Under the pieces are notes generated by a model. That model was given only the letters and a program-made list of their open reading frames with translations, was not told where the DNA came from and made no database searches. 64,000 nucleotides of DNA from Myxococcales bacterium (GTDB lineage Bacteria; Myxococcota_A; Bradymonadia; UBA7976; UBA1532), in contig JACKDL010000004.1 in assembly GCA_020633555.1 (NCBI GenBank), positions 1-64,000 of the forward strand. Direction: 5' to 3'. Made by a program: the position numbers and the translations under genes. Positions 43,245-51,564 of the stretch are shown here, in pieces (positions within the stretch are counted from its first letter, which is position 1; each line of letters opens with the position of its first letter).

Positions 43245-43868
43245 CGCTCGTTGCCCCCAACCCGGTGGGCAGGGCTTCGACCGCGGGGTGGGCGGAAAGT
43301 TCCGGGTGGGGCGCGCTGCGCGGTCTTCATGGTGTCGTCTGGCTGGGCCTTTGCGGTGGGCCACTGTGGCTGCCTGTTCGAGCATCCTGCTCGGCGGCGA
43401 TGCGAGAGAGGGCGCGGCCCTCTCTCGCGCTCTCTCCCGCCAGGGCGCTGCCCTGGACCCGGGTTGGCTCGGGAAGCCCCGCCGTGCCGTAGGTGGCGCC
43501 GGGCGTTGGTGGGCGGGCTCTCGCCAGCCGGGGAGCGCCCCGGTCCCCCGCGCGGGCCGGGTGGCGTTGGCGCGGGTCCAGGGCCAGGGCGGTGGGTGGG
43601 CTCTCCCTGGCCGGGGGGAAAGCCCCCCGGAACCCCCCTGGCTCTCGGCGGCTGCGGGTCGGGGCGAGGCCGGGTGGTGGGCGTGAGGTCGGGCGTGTGG
43701 CGGCGGCCGTGGACGACTCACGGGTGGCTTCCGGTTGTCGGTCGCCGGTTGTTGGTAAGTGTCTGAAATGGTGGTGAAAACAAAGAAACGCGCTACACGC
43801 GCCGCGATCCGCCGATGAAGAAGGGGTGAGGGCCGACGGCACGGCCTCCACCACCAGGAGCGGACCCC
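43245..43868. other. Intergenic region with extragenic palindromes
   Basis: No gene is supported in this 624-base gap. Its middle (43402-43630) carries three GC-rich palindromes. An AT-rich patch (43755-43790) lies just before the repeat that includes the next gene and probably holds that gene's promoter, though I see no clear -35/-10 pair. Confidence 0.55.
43402..43630. repeat. Cluster of extragenic palindromes (REP-like)
   Basis: Three perfect hairpins occur in series: 43402-43413/43417-43428 (12-base arms), 43440-43446/43450-43456 (7-base arms) and 43611-43618/43623-43630 (8-base arms, AAAG loop). Such runs of GC palindromes between genes resemble REP-type elements that spread through many high-GC genomes. 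Any terminator role is weak, as T-runs are missing. Confidence 0.5.
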
Positions 43869-44528
43869 ATGGGCTTTGCGTGCGATGCGCTGAACCTCTT
43901 TGATCCCACCCACGACCCCGAGGCCAAGGGGCCCGGGCAGCATGGGCCCAACGGGCTGTGCGCGGCCCTGCAGAGCGCCGAGGTCGCCGGCTTCGCCGAG
44001 GACCTGCACGGGGGCGCCACGGGGGCGGCCGACGCGGTGGCCCGCCTGGAGCGCCGGGCGAAGGCGGCGGGCATGCTCTTCCAGGTCTCCAGCGCGGTGC
44101 TCCAGGGCCGGAAGGTCCCGATGGCCGACGAACTCAGCGGGCATCGGGCCACCTTCGCCAAGACCACCCGCGCGCTGGAGCAGGCGGCGAAGGACGCCGG
44201 CAAGCCGCTGCGCGGGATGCAGGCGAGCGCGGCGCAGGTGGAGTGGGTGCTCGCGATGGTGAGCGCCATCGACGCGGCCAGCGAGGCGGCCACCGAGCTG
44301 GCGGCCAACCCCCAGGACTTCCAGGCGGCGGCGCGCCACGCGCGGGCCACGGCCGCCGCGTTCGGGCAGGCGAGTGTCATCGCGGGCAAGCTGCCTCCCC
44401 CGCTGAACACGGTGGTGGAGCCTCTGTTCTCCGGGATCCCGCAAATGATGGATCAAGTGGTCGGGCTGATTGAAGCGCGGGTGGCGCGCATCGACGCCGA
44501 GGCGGGCTTCGGATCCATGGCGGGGGCC
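43791..44528 (+). repeat. Duplicated segment, copy 1
   Basis: Bases 43791-44528 match 48063-48798 closely, from about 75 bases upstream of the ATG to the codon run encoding GFGSM. After this the two genes diverge. Offset is 4270-4272 bases, with a two-base indel upstream of the gene. Confidence 0.9.
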
Positions 44529-44633
44529 ACGTGTACCGAGGACGGCCAGATCCTCTGTCGCGGCGCGGACGCGCGGGCGGTGTGTTTCGAGGGCGCTGAT
44601 CGCAACACGCCGGGTTGTCGGGAGGGGCAGTGA
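43869..44633 (+). CDS. Helical protein of duplicated cassette, copy 1
   Basis: This 254-residue cytosolic-type protein has no signal. It is almost all predicted helix, Ala-rich, up to residue 218, then a 36-residue tail with three Cys in LC, VCF and GC contexts. I recognise no domain. It is about 93 percent identical to the copy at 48139 over residues 1-218, but far less after that. The AGGAGCG site before the ATG is shared by both copies. The next two genes encode membrane proteins, so it may work at a membrane complex. A toxin/immunity or effector role is possible but not shown. Confidence 0.8.
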   Translation: MGFACDALNLFDPTHDPEAKGPGQHGPNGLCAALQSAEVAGFAEDLHGGATGAADAVARLERRAKAAGMLFQVSSAVLQGRKVPMADELSGHRATFAKTTRALEQAAKDAGKPLRGMQASAAQVEWVLAMVSAIDAASEAATELAANPQDFQAAARHARATAAAFGQASVIAGKLPPPLNTVVEPLFSGIPQMMDQVVGLIEARVARIDAEAGFGSMAGATCTEDGQILCRGADARAVCFEGADRNTPGCREGQ

Positions 44634-44634
44634 C

Positions 44635-45306
44635 ATGCGGTCGCACGGCCTCCACCTGACTTGGCTGGCTGTCGCCATCGGCGGCCCGCTGGCGCTGGTC
44701 GCCGTCGCCCAGCTGGAAACCGGCGCGGCGATGCTCGATCTGCTGGGCGAGGCGCCGCTGGACGCGCCGTGGTCCCTCGGCGTCTGCGACGCCGCGCTCT
44801 GCCTTCGGGCTGCGAACGCGGGGCTCGTCGCGTGGCTGCGGCCCGACACCCCCTTCGCGCTCCTGGGCTGCGGCGCTGCTGGCCTGGCTGCGATGGCTCT
44901 GGCGGTCCCGCGTGCGCGCCCCGTCGCGATCCTGGTCGTCGCCGTCCTCGGCCTGGGTCTGCTGGGCTTCGGCTCTGGCCGATCGTCGAGCGAGCTGGCG
45001 TCGCGCCCGGTGATGGCGGGCCCGCGTCAGATCATGATCCACGCCCGCGCCAGAACGCCGCCGGTGGTCCGACCGGCCGTCCTGGGCCTGGTCAACGTGC
45101 GGCTCGAGCCCAACTCAGGCGGCGAAGCGCCGACAGATCCGGTGCTGGGCTGGGATGGCGCGACGCGGGTCGTGGCTGAGCGCACCGCCCTGCGGTGGGC
45201 GCTGCTGCTCCACGGGCTGCTGTGTGCGGCGGCGCTGTGGTGGCTGGCGCGCCGTCGACCTCAACACAAGGCCGCGGCCGACCATCGGCCGGAGGGCCAG
45301 CCGTGA
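44635..45306 (+). CDS. Membrane protein of duplicated cassette, partner 1a
   Basis: This 223-residue protein has about four hydrophobic segments: one near the N-terminus, two around residues 75-115 and one at 185-205. A roughly 70-residue soluble loop lies before the last. It has no named domain. It is organised like the N-terminal half of the single membrane protein at 48903, with a weakly matching loop-plus-helix region. GGGAGGGG lies upstream of ATG 44635. The next gene shares one base with its stop. Confidence 0.75.
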   Translation: MRSHGLHLTWLAVAIGGPLALVAVAQLETGAAMLDLLGEAPLDAPWSLGVCDAALCLRAANAGLVAWLRPDTPFALLGCGAAGLAAMALAVPRARPVAILVVAVLGLGLLGFGSGRSSSELASRPVMAGPRQIMIHARARTPPVVRPAVLGLVNVRLEPNSGGEAPTDPVLGWDGATRVVAERTALRWALLLHGLLCAAALWWLARRRPQHKAAADHRPEGQP

Positions 45307-46157
45307 TGGGCCCGGGCAGGCTGGGCTTCGCGGTGCTCTTGGCCGCTGCGGCGGTGGGTGTGCCGGCCTTGTGGACCGCGTTGGCGGACCAAGACCGCAT
45401 GCGGCTGTTCTACGGGTGGACCGCCGAGGGCATCCTGGCGACGGCGCAGAGGCAGGGCGTCCAGGCGGCCGCCGAGGCGCGATTGACCTGGGCCCGCTAT
45501 GGGACCTCGCTGGCCATTCACACCCCCTCGAGGGTCTATGTCCGACCGGATGACCGGACCGCGCCCGCCGCCGCTGGGCTGCTCGACGAGGTCGCTCGCA
45601 CGGCGGCGAGCGGGACCGCGTTCGAGGCGGGGCTCATCGTCCATCGCGGCCGTGATCGGCTTGGCCAGCCGCTCGTGGTGGCCCAGCGCGACGCCCCGCT
45701 CCGGGTGCACGTGCCCGGCTGGGTGCTGGGGATCGCAGGCCTGGGTCTGGCGGGGTGGATGCTGCTGACCCTGAGGGACCGGGCGTACTGGGCTACAGTC
45801 TGGCTGGTGCTGGCGCTCGTGGCCCCCACCGTGGCCGCCTGGCAGGACCTGGAGCGCCGGCGCGCGGAGCAACACATCCCGGGTGCTTGGGGCTTGCTGG
45901 CGGAGCTGAACGCACGCGCGGGCCATGCCCTGGGCCCCATCCGCGCCGGTGACTCGGGCTGGACGCACTCGACTCTGCTGGTGCGACCGGCTCCAGAACC
46001 GGGCGCCTTTCAGTGGGTGGCGTGTCGCTCCGACACGGCGCTGGTGCTGAGCGGGCGCCCTGCGATGTTTGGGTTCGCCGCATGGGCGGTGCTGGTCGCG
46101 GTGCTCGCAACCGCGCTCGGTCGGGCCCCGCCCCCGGGCCGCAGCCTGACCCCGTGA
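45306..46157 (+). CDS. Membrane protein of duplicated cassette, partner 1b
   Basis: This 283-residue protein has an N-terminal hydrophobic helix, a roughly 110-residue outer domain, two central helices (about 140-180), a second loop and a C-terminal helix. The order of helices and loops matches the C-terminal half of the fused protein at 48903. One similar stretch is the central helices followed by an Asp/Leu-Glu/Ala-Arg-Arg motif (WQDLERRRAE here, LLDLARREAA there). The ATG at 45306 overlaps the previous stop by one base; a GTG at 45303 would give GTGA overlap. Confidence 0.75.
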   Translation: MGPGRLGFAVLLAAAAVGVPALWTALADQDRMRLFYGWTAEGILATAQRQGVQAAAEARLTWARYGTSLAIHTPSRVYVRPDDRTAPAAAGLLDEVARTAASGTAFEAGLIVHRGRDRLGQPLVVAQRDAPLRVHVPGWVLGIAGLGLAGWMLLTLRDRAYWATVWLVLALVAPTVAAWQDLERRRAEQHIPGAWGLLAELNARAGHALGPIRAGDSGWTHSTLLVRPAPEPGAFQWVACRSDTALVLSGRPAMFGFAAWAVLVAVLATALGRAPPPGRSLTP

Positions 46158-46164
46158 CAGCCCG

Positions 46165-46875
46165 TCACCCAAGGGAGCGTGGATCCGTTGAGCCCGCCAC
46201 GCGGGACCAGCGGCGCAGTGACGCCGCGAACCGCTGGCTCAACGGATCAAGGTGGCGCTCGACGACCGCGGCTACGGTGTCGAACCCGATCTCTCCGGGG
46301 TGGTGGGCCTCCGGCTGCACATAGGCCAGACGCACCGTCATCTGCGCGACGCCGGGCGCCACGCGGATGTCGCCCAGGCGCGCCGTCAGGCCGCGGCGGA
46401 CGTCGGGATACAGGATGTCCCAGAGGTCACCGGGCACCCGCAGCAGCCCCAGCCCCGCCAGAGCGGCCAGCAGGTGCCCATACTTCTGCTTGTGCTTCGA
46501 GGCCCGGGCGATGTGAACCACCCCCTGCAGCAACGCCGCGGCCCCTGCCGCCACCGCCCCCTGCATGTTCTCGTCCTGCGTTGTGTTGCGGCTGCCCGGA
46601 TCCGTCTTCAGCTCCACCAGCCACAGCGCCGAGCGATCGGCACTCAGGGCCAGGTAGTCCACCTTGAACGACTGGTTGCTGGGCGTGCCGTGGATCAGAC
46701 CCAGCCGCACGGGAAACTCGGGCACCAGCGTCGGGTCGAAGGCCGCGCCGAAGTGCGCGCCCAGCACCTCGGGCAGGTACAGGCTGAAGAACACATCGGC
46801 GCGCCGCTCGAGCTGGTAGTCGGGCAGGTGCCGCCAGCGGTCCAGGCGGTCGAGCAGGTCGAAAGGGTCGGGCAT
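46165..46875 (-). CDS. PD-(D/E)XK-like nuclease
   Basis: This 236-residue protein has no signal. Residues 68-92 carry SFKVDYLAL then LWLVELKTD, giving Asp73 and Glu88-x-Lys90, the core of PD-(D/E)XK nucleases. The rest is helical and similar to small restriction-type or defence-associated nucleases, but I cannot name the family. The start is ATG 46875. It is convergent with the membrane gene (7-base gap) and lies in the same orientation as the HNH gene 77 bases upstream, so the two nucleases may be co-transcribed. Confidence 0.8.
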   Translation of the reverse strand: MPDPFDLLDRLDRWRHLPDYQLERRADVFFSLYLPEVLGAHFGAAFDPTLVPEFPVRLGLIHGTPSNQSFKVDYLALSADRSALWLVELKTDPGSRNTTQDENMQGAVAAGAAALLQGVVHIARASKHKQKYGHLLAALAGLGLLRVPGDLWDILYPDVRRGLTARLGDIRVAPGVAQMTVRLAYVQPEAHHPGEIGFDTVAAVVERHLDPLSQRFAASLRRWSRVAGSTDPRSLG

Positions 46876-46952
46876 CTGTCAGCTCCATCGGCGGTCAATC
46901 TTGCGGAGGTCGATCCAGCTCACGCGCAGAAGCACGTTTGCTGTCGAACGCC

Positions 46953-47927
46953 CTACCCCCGGAACACCTGCTCGCGGTGCCAGGCCAGGAACCCTGCGTC
47001 GGGGCGCTCGTCGGGGCGGCCGGGCAGGTACAACGCCTGGCCCTGGCGCTCGTAATAGATCTTCCCGTTGTCGAAGTCTTCGCGCAGGCGGTTGCTTACC
47101 ACGAAGCGGTGCTGCTCGTCGACGGTGACGTAGCCCTTGTCGAACAGACGGTGGATGTCGGAGCGCAGGGCCAGGCCGTTGGTGACGATGTGTTCGCCGC
47201 CGTCGCTGTAGGGCTTGATGTGGGCGGCCTCGATGACCGGCAGGCTGTGTTCGCGGGTGACGGCGCAGGCCTTGTCGTAGGCCTCGGTGACGGCCAGGCG
47301 AAAGGCGCCCTGGCCCAGCCGTGGGCGGACGAGCTGGGGCGCGCCGAAGCGGGCTGGCTGGTCTGGGGTCGCCGTGCCCACGGCTGGCTGGCCCATGCCC
47401 GGCAGGGTGGGCTGACTGGGGTGGGCCGGGGTGGCCACGGGGTTCAGCTCGACGTCACGGGCCAGGGCGCGGTGCCACAGGGCCAGGCCAGCGCCTTCGG
47501 TCAGGGGGTAGCCCTTGCCCGAGACGATGTTGGGCTGCCAGCCGCCGGGCTCGGGGATCCACGCGTCTTCGGGGAAGAACACGGGCTGGGTGATGATGAT
47601 GCAGCCGATGAGCGTGGACGGGCTGGTGTCTTGCCCGCGCCGGTAGTGGGCGGCGCGTCGGATGAGCGCCTGCATGTTCGCCACGCCGTTCTTCGGGCCA
47701 AAGGCGTCCCAGGCGAGCCAGATGGGCAGCTGGGCGAAGCGGGCGAAGATCCCGTACCCACAGACGGCGTTGCGGCCCTTCTTCAGGCGGAAGAAGAAGG
47801 GCTCGCCCGGCTTCAGGGCCTTGAAGACCGCGCCCGAGGGCTTCCAGAAGTTCACCTCGTCGAGGTCGGGCAGGGTGCGCAAGTGCTGGTACCACTCGAA
47901 GTCGGTGTTGCCCACGTAGCCGCGCAT
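46953..47927 (-). CDS. HNH endonuclease, COG3440-type predicted restriction enzyme
   Basis: This 324-residue protein has an N-terminal domain of the PUA/EVE-like type seen in this family (FWKPSG, FKALKPGEPFFFRLK, LAWDAFG). A linker and a C-terminal HNH nuclease follow: AAHIKPYSDGG with His236, Asn250 and His259 (SDIHRLFD). The N-terminal domain may read modified bases, so it could cut modified DNA; this is family-based inference. The start is ATG 47927, close to the domain. It sits between the two copies of the duplicated cassette. Confidence 0.88.
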   Translation of the reverse strand: MRGYVGNTDFEWYQHLRTLPDLDEVNFWKPSGAVFKALKPGEPFFFRLKKGRNAVCGYGIFARFAQLPIWLAWDAFGPKNGVANMQALIRRAAHYRRGQDTSPSTLIGCIIITQPVFFPEDAWIPEPGGWQPNIVSGKGYPLTEGAGLALWHRALARDVELNPVATPAHPSQPTLPGMGQPAVGTATPDQPARFGAPQLVRPRLGQGAFRLAVTEAYDKACAVTREHSLPVIEAAHIKPYSDGGEHIVTNGLALRSDIHRLFDKGYVTVDEQHRFVVSNRLREDFDNGKIYYERQGQALYLPGRPDERPDAGFLAWHREQVFRG

Positions 47928-48062
47928 GGTGCCCCCCGCGTTTGCCGTTCGGGCCAGCCTACGGGAAGCGGGCGCGAACGCCCAGAGCCAGGCGGCGGTC
48001 GCCAGGCCGGTTCCTGTTGGTGGGTCCCAAGTGGTTGAAAATACTTGTTGATCAAATTTTGG

Positions 48063-48798
48063 CGCTACACGCGCCGCGAGCCGCCGATGGAGAGGGGGAG
48101 GGCCGACGGCACGGCCTCCACCACCAGGAGCGGACCCCATGGGCTTTGCGTGCGATGCGCTGAACCTCTTTGACCCCACCCACGACCCCGAGGCCAAGGG
48201 GCAGGGAAGGCAGGGCCCCAACGGGCTGTGCGCCGCCCTGCAGAGCGCCGAGATCACCGGCTTCGCCGAGGACCTGCACGGGGGCGCCAAGGGCACGGCC
48301 GACGCGGTGGCCCGCCTGGAGCGCCGGGCGAAGGTGGCGGGCATGCTCTTCCAGGTGTCCAGCGCGGTGCTCCAGGGCCGGAAGGTCCCGATGGCCGACG
48401 AACTCAGCGGGCATCTGGCCACTTTCGCCAAGACCACCCGCGCGCTGGAGCATGCGGCGAAGGACGCCGGCAAGCCGCTGCGCGGGATGCAGGCGAGCGC
48501 CGCGCAGGTGCAGTGGGTACTGGCGATGGTGAGCGCGGTCGACACGGCCAGCGAGGCGGCCACCGAGCTGGCGGCCAACCCCCAGGACTTCCAGGCGGCG
48601 GCGCGCCACGCGCGGGCCACGGCCGCCGCCTTCGGGCAGGCGAGTGTCATCGCGGGCAAGCTGCCTCCCCCGCTGAACACGGTGGTGGAGCCTCTGTTCT
48701 CTGGGATCCCGCAGGTGGTGGATCAAGTGGTCGGGCTGATTGAAGCGCGGGTGGCGCGCATCGACGCCGAGGCGGGCTTCGGGTCCATGCAGGGGGCC
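48063..48798 (+). repeat. Duplicated segment, copy 2
   Basis: Matches 43791-44528 (see copy 1). Bases upstream of 48063 do not match the other copy, so the conserved part begins at CGCTACACGC. Both copies contain the TACACG hexamer about 70 bases before the ATG. Confidence 0.9.
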
Positions 48799-48906
48799 GT
48801 CTGTTTTGTGGAGGGAAAGAAGCCGCTGTGTACCGGTCCGGGGGCGCGCGAGGTCTGTTTCCACGGCGCCGATCCGAAGTCTGCGGGCTGCGAGGAACAC
48901 CGATGA
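48139..48906 (+). CDS. Helical protein of duplicated cassette, copy 2
   Basis: This 255-residue protein is the near-twin of the one at 43869: about 15 differences in the first 218 residues, then a tail that keeps the Cys pattern (LC, VCF, GC) but few other residues. Its stop overlaps the ATG of the fused membrane gene by ATGA. The sharp drop in similarity at GFGSM suggests gene conversion of the front part, or diversifying selection on the tail. It has no named domain. Confidence 0.8.
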   Translation: MGFACDALNLFDPTHDPEAKGQGRQGPNGLCAALQSAEITGFAEDLHGGAKGTADAVARLERRAKVAGMLFQVSSAVLQGRKVPMADELSGHLATFAKTTRALEHAAKDAGKPLRGMQASAAQVQWVLAMVSAVDTASEAATELAANPQDFQAAARHARATAAAFGQASVIAGKLPPPLNTVVEPLFSGIPQVVDQVVGLIEARVARIDAEAGFGSMQGAVCFVEGKKPLCTGPGAREVCFHGADPKSAGCEEHR

Positions 48907-50441
48907 CAGCGGCTGCTGGGCCGATGGGGTGGCTCGCCCGGACGGTCGGGGTGGTGGTGTGGGCGGCGCTGGCGAGCGCGGGCGCCGTGTGGCTGTGGGA
49001 CTTGGAGAGCCGCACGCTGGTGCACTTGCTCTTGGCCGGGTCACAGGCGGTCTGGAGCACCTACGCCTGGCGGGCGGGGACCCCCGGCCTGCGGACGTGG
49101 GAGGGGCCTGAGCGGTCCCATGGCTACGCGCCGTGGAGTGAGGCGGGGTGGTACACCGCGCACTACCACCTGGACCTGTGGCTGCCCGCGGCGATCGGGG
49201 GGATCCTGGCTGCGGTGGGCGCGCTGCTGGCGCTCCGGGTGGGCTCGAACCGGGGGTGGCGTTGGTTGGGCGGTGGGCTGGTCTTCCTGGCGCCCTTCGC
49301 GGCGTGGGTGCCTTGGGCGCTCCACTGGGCATCGAGCCTGCGGGGCTGGGTGATCGGTGCGGCGGCGCGGGCGCACGCGGCCGGGGGCTCGCTGCCGTCG
49401 CCGGTTGGGCTCCACCTGATGCGGCTGGACCGCGTCGAGGGGGAGCCGTGGCCGTGGCAGCTCGGGGTGCTGGAGATCCCCACCGGGCAGGTTGTGTTGG
49501 ACGTGCTGGGGATGTGCGCGCTGCTGGCCCTGCTGGGGGCTGCGGCGGCCGCCCTCGTGACGTGGCGCGGGCGAGGGGTGTGGCCAGGGCTTCTGGCCGT
49601 TGGGGCGCTGCTCGCCGCTGCGGCGGGCCCGTCCCTGGTGGTGGCTCAGACCGAGCGGGCGCATCACCTGCAGGATGCCGAGCAGATGGCCCTGCGGTTC
49701 CAAGCCGCCGCGGCTCGGAAGGGCGATGAGACCGAGGGCCCCGCCACCGCGTGGTTTGATGCCGTGGACACCTTTGGAGACGATTGGCGCGCGCTGCTGA
49801 CCTTCGAGTGGCACCTGGCTCGGTTCAGGCAAATCGAGCTCAGCCACGGCACGCCACCGTCGGCAGAGGCTCGCCGAGCGCCGCTCTCCCAGGGGCGGTG
49901 GATCGAGTGTCCCGAGGAGACCCCAAAGGGGGTGGATCTGCGGGCGGCGGGCTTCAGCACCTGGGGCGAGCGCTACCGCCTGGTGCTCCTGGACGCGAGC
50001 CCGCCGCCCGTCTACGCGCTCCCGGTCGTGGCGCTGGTGCTCGCTGCAGTCTTGCTCTGGGGTGGGCGCAGGATCGGGTGGCACTGGGCGAGGGCGGCCG
50101 TGGTCTGGCTGGCGCTGAGCCTGCCGACGGCGAGCGCGTTGCTCGACCTGGCCCGACGGGAAGCGGCGGTGGCGGCGGGGCCGGTGCGGCGGGCGCTGGC
50201 GGGCGGTGGGCCCGCCCACGGGGCGATGCGCTGCGCCGTGCCGTTTGCGTTGGAGACGGACCGGTCTGCAACGGGATGGCCGCCGAGCCGGGTTGGGTGG
50301 ACGGCAGGCTGGTTGCTCCTGCTGGGGCTGGGCGCCGCGGGCTGGGTGCGGGTCGCCTCGCGCCGTGGAGACGGGGACGGGGTTGCACGGCACGGGGCCG
50401 TCGCCCACCCTCGGGGCCCTCTTGATTCGGAGCCGCCATGA
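48903..50441 (+). CDS. Fused membrane protein of duplicated cassette, partner 2
   Basis: This 512-residue protein has about eight to nine hydrophobic segments and two large loops (about 130-185 and 225-350). Its front and back halves correspond in layout to the two separate proteins at 44635 and 45306 (223 plus 283 residues), so it looks like a fused form, or those are a split form. Sequence similarity is low apart from short patches such as LLDLARREAA. ATGA overlaps occur at both ends, with the helical-protein gene and with the RNase HI gene. Confidence 0.77.
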   Translation: MTAAAGPMGWLARTVGVVVWAALASAGAVWLWDLESRTLVHLLLAGSQAVWSTYAWRAGTPGLRTWEGPERSHGYAPWSEAGWYTAHYHLDLWLPAAIGGILAAVGALLALRVGSNRGWRWLGGGLVFLAPFAAWVPWALHWASSLRGWVIGAAARAHAAGGSLPSPVGLHLMRLDRVEGEPWPWQLGVLEIPTGQVVLDVLGMCALLALLGAAAAALVTWRGRGVWPGLLAVGALLAAAAGPSLVVAQTERAHHLQDAEQMALRFQAAAARKGDETEGPATAWFDAVDTFGDDWRALLTFEWHLARFRQIELSHGTPPSAEARRAPLSQGRWIECPEETPKGVDLRAAGFSTWGERYRLVLLDASPPPVYALPVVALVLAAVLLWGGRRIGWHWARAAVVWLALSLPTASALLDLARREAAVAAGPVRRALAGGGPAHGAMRCAVPFALETDRSATGWPPSRVGWTAGWLLLLGLGAAGWVRVASRRGDGDGVARHGAVAHPRGPLDSEPP

Positions 50442-50905
50442 CCGAGCCCGCCGCCCTGCCCCACGTGCAGATCTACACCGACGGCGCGTGCTCACCGAAC
50501 CCGGGGCTGGGCGGGTGGGGCGCGGTGCTGATCTCGGCGGCGCACGGCGCGCGGCGTGAGCTCAGCGGGGCCGAGCGGGACAGCACGAACAACCGCATGG
50601 AGATGCAGGCGGCGCTGGAGGGGCTACGGGCGCTGAAGCGGCCGTGTCGGGTGACGCTGACCACCGACAGCACCTACCTGCGCAATGGCTTCAGCCAGGG
50701 CTGGGTGGCGGCGTGGAAGGCGCGGGGCTGGCTGACGAAGGCGAAGCAGCCGGTGAAGAACGTGGATCTGTGGCAGGCGCTGGACGCCGAGTGCGCGACG
50801 CATGCGGTGACGTGGAAGTGGGTGAAGGGGCACGCCGGGCACCCCGAGAACGAGCGGGCGGACGCGCTGGCGGTGGCGGCCCGCGAGGGGCTGCGGCGGG
50901 CGTGA
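50438..50905 (+). CDS. rnhA: Ribonuclease HI
   Basis: This 155-residue RNase HI has the complete active site: Asp15 (YTDGACS), Glu55 (NRMEMQA), Asp77 (TTDSTY), His132 (KGHAGH) and Asp142 (NERADALA). It cuts RNA in RNA-DNA hybrids, for example at replication primers and R-loops. The basic-protrusion helix typical of E. coli-type enzymes is present (AWKARGW). Its ATG overlaps the membrane protein stop by ATGA, an unusual coupling that probably reflects insertion of the cassette next to an old housekeeping gene. Confidence 0.96.
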   Translation: MTEPAALPHVQIYTDGACSPNPGLGGWGAVLISAAHGARRELSGAERDSTNNRMEMQAALEGLRALKRPCRVTLTTDSTYLRNGFSQGWVAAWKARGWLTKAKQPVKNVDLWQALDAECATHAVTWKWVKGHAGHPENERADALAVAAREGLRRA

Positions 50906-51001
50906 CGGAAAAGGGCAGCGGCGGACGCCGTGCATGTGGCCATTGAGGCGCGGCCGCAGGCCGTGCGACACGGTGACCACGATTCCGCAGAGGGGACGAC
51001 C

Positions 51002-51526
51002 ATGAAGCCGCTGATCACGCTGATGGGCCTGCTGGCCCTGGCCGCCGCCGCGCACGCCGCGCCCTACGAGAACGGCACGAAGCACACGCCCGGAGACCGG
51101 ATGCCGCCCGGGGACTACGAGTGCAGCCAGGGGATCTACAAGTTCAAGCCGTGCCGGGTGTTCGTGCAGGACGAGCAGTACTTCATCGAGGTGAAGGAGG
51201 GCGGGCGGCTGCAGTTCATGGGGCAGCTACTGCCCACCGACGAGAAGAACCAGCTCATCCTGCGCGGCGAGCTGCAGAACCCCGGCGAGCTGTGCCCCAC
51301 GTGCCCCGACGAGCAGGTGGGCACGGAGTGTGCGGGCAGCGTGGCCGAGAAGGCCACCTGCGCGGCGCAGCCGGTGATGGCGAACCTGCGCAAGCAGGGC
51401 AAGCAGTGGTCGGGCGACCTGATCTACTACCTCGTGCGCGGGGTGGACGGCCGGGCCGACAAGGGCTGGTACCGGCTGGGCATCACCGAGAAGTTCAAGG
51501 TGCGGCCGGCGCGCAAGAAGAAGTAG
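51002..51526 (+). CDS. Small exported protein of unknown function
   Basis: This 174-residue protein has a signal ending AHA-A near residue 19. The mature part has three Cys groups: Cys40 and Cys49; LCPTC; and later two single Cys, suggesting disulfides in the periplasm. A basic tail (RPARKKK) ends it. It has no named domain. GAGGGGAC lies just upstream of ATG 51002. It is about 96 bases from RNase HI, with no sign of coupling. Confidence 0.78.
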   Translation: MKPLITLMGLLALAAAAHAAPYENGTKHTPGDRMPPGDYECSQGIYKFKPCRVFVQDEQYFIEVKEGGRLQFMGQLLPTDEKNQLILRGELQNPGELCPTCPDEQVGTECAGSVAEKATCAAQPVMANLRKQGKQWSGDLIYYLVRGVDGRADKGWYRLGITEKFKVRPARKKK

Positions 51527-51564
51527 CGGGTCGCCGCCGGGGTCCGTGCCCGCGGCGACGAAGC

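Noticed and set aside
43245..44849. N-terminal extension of the YfbK-type VWA gene up to 44849
   Set aside because: The extension crosses the palindromes and the antisense of the helical-protein gene. ATG 43244 begins a clean lipoprotein signal.
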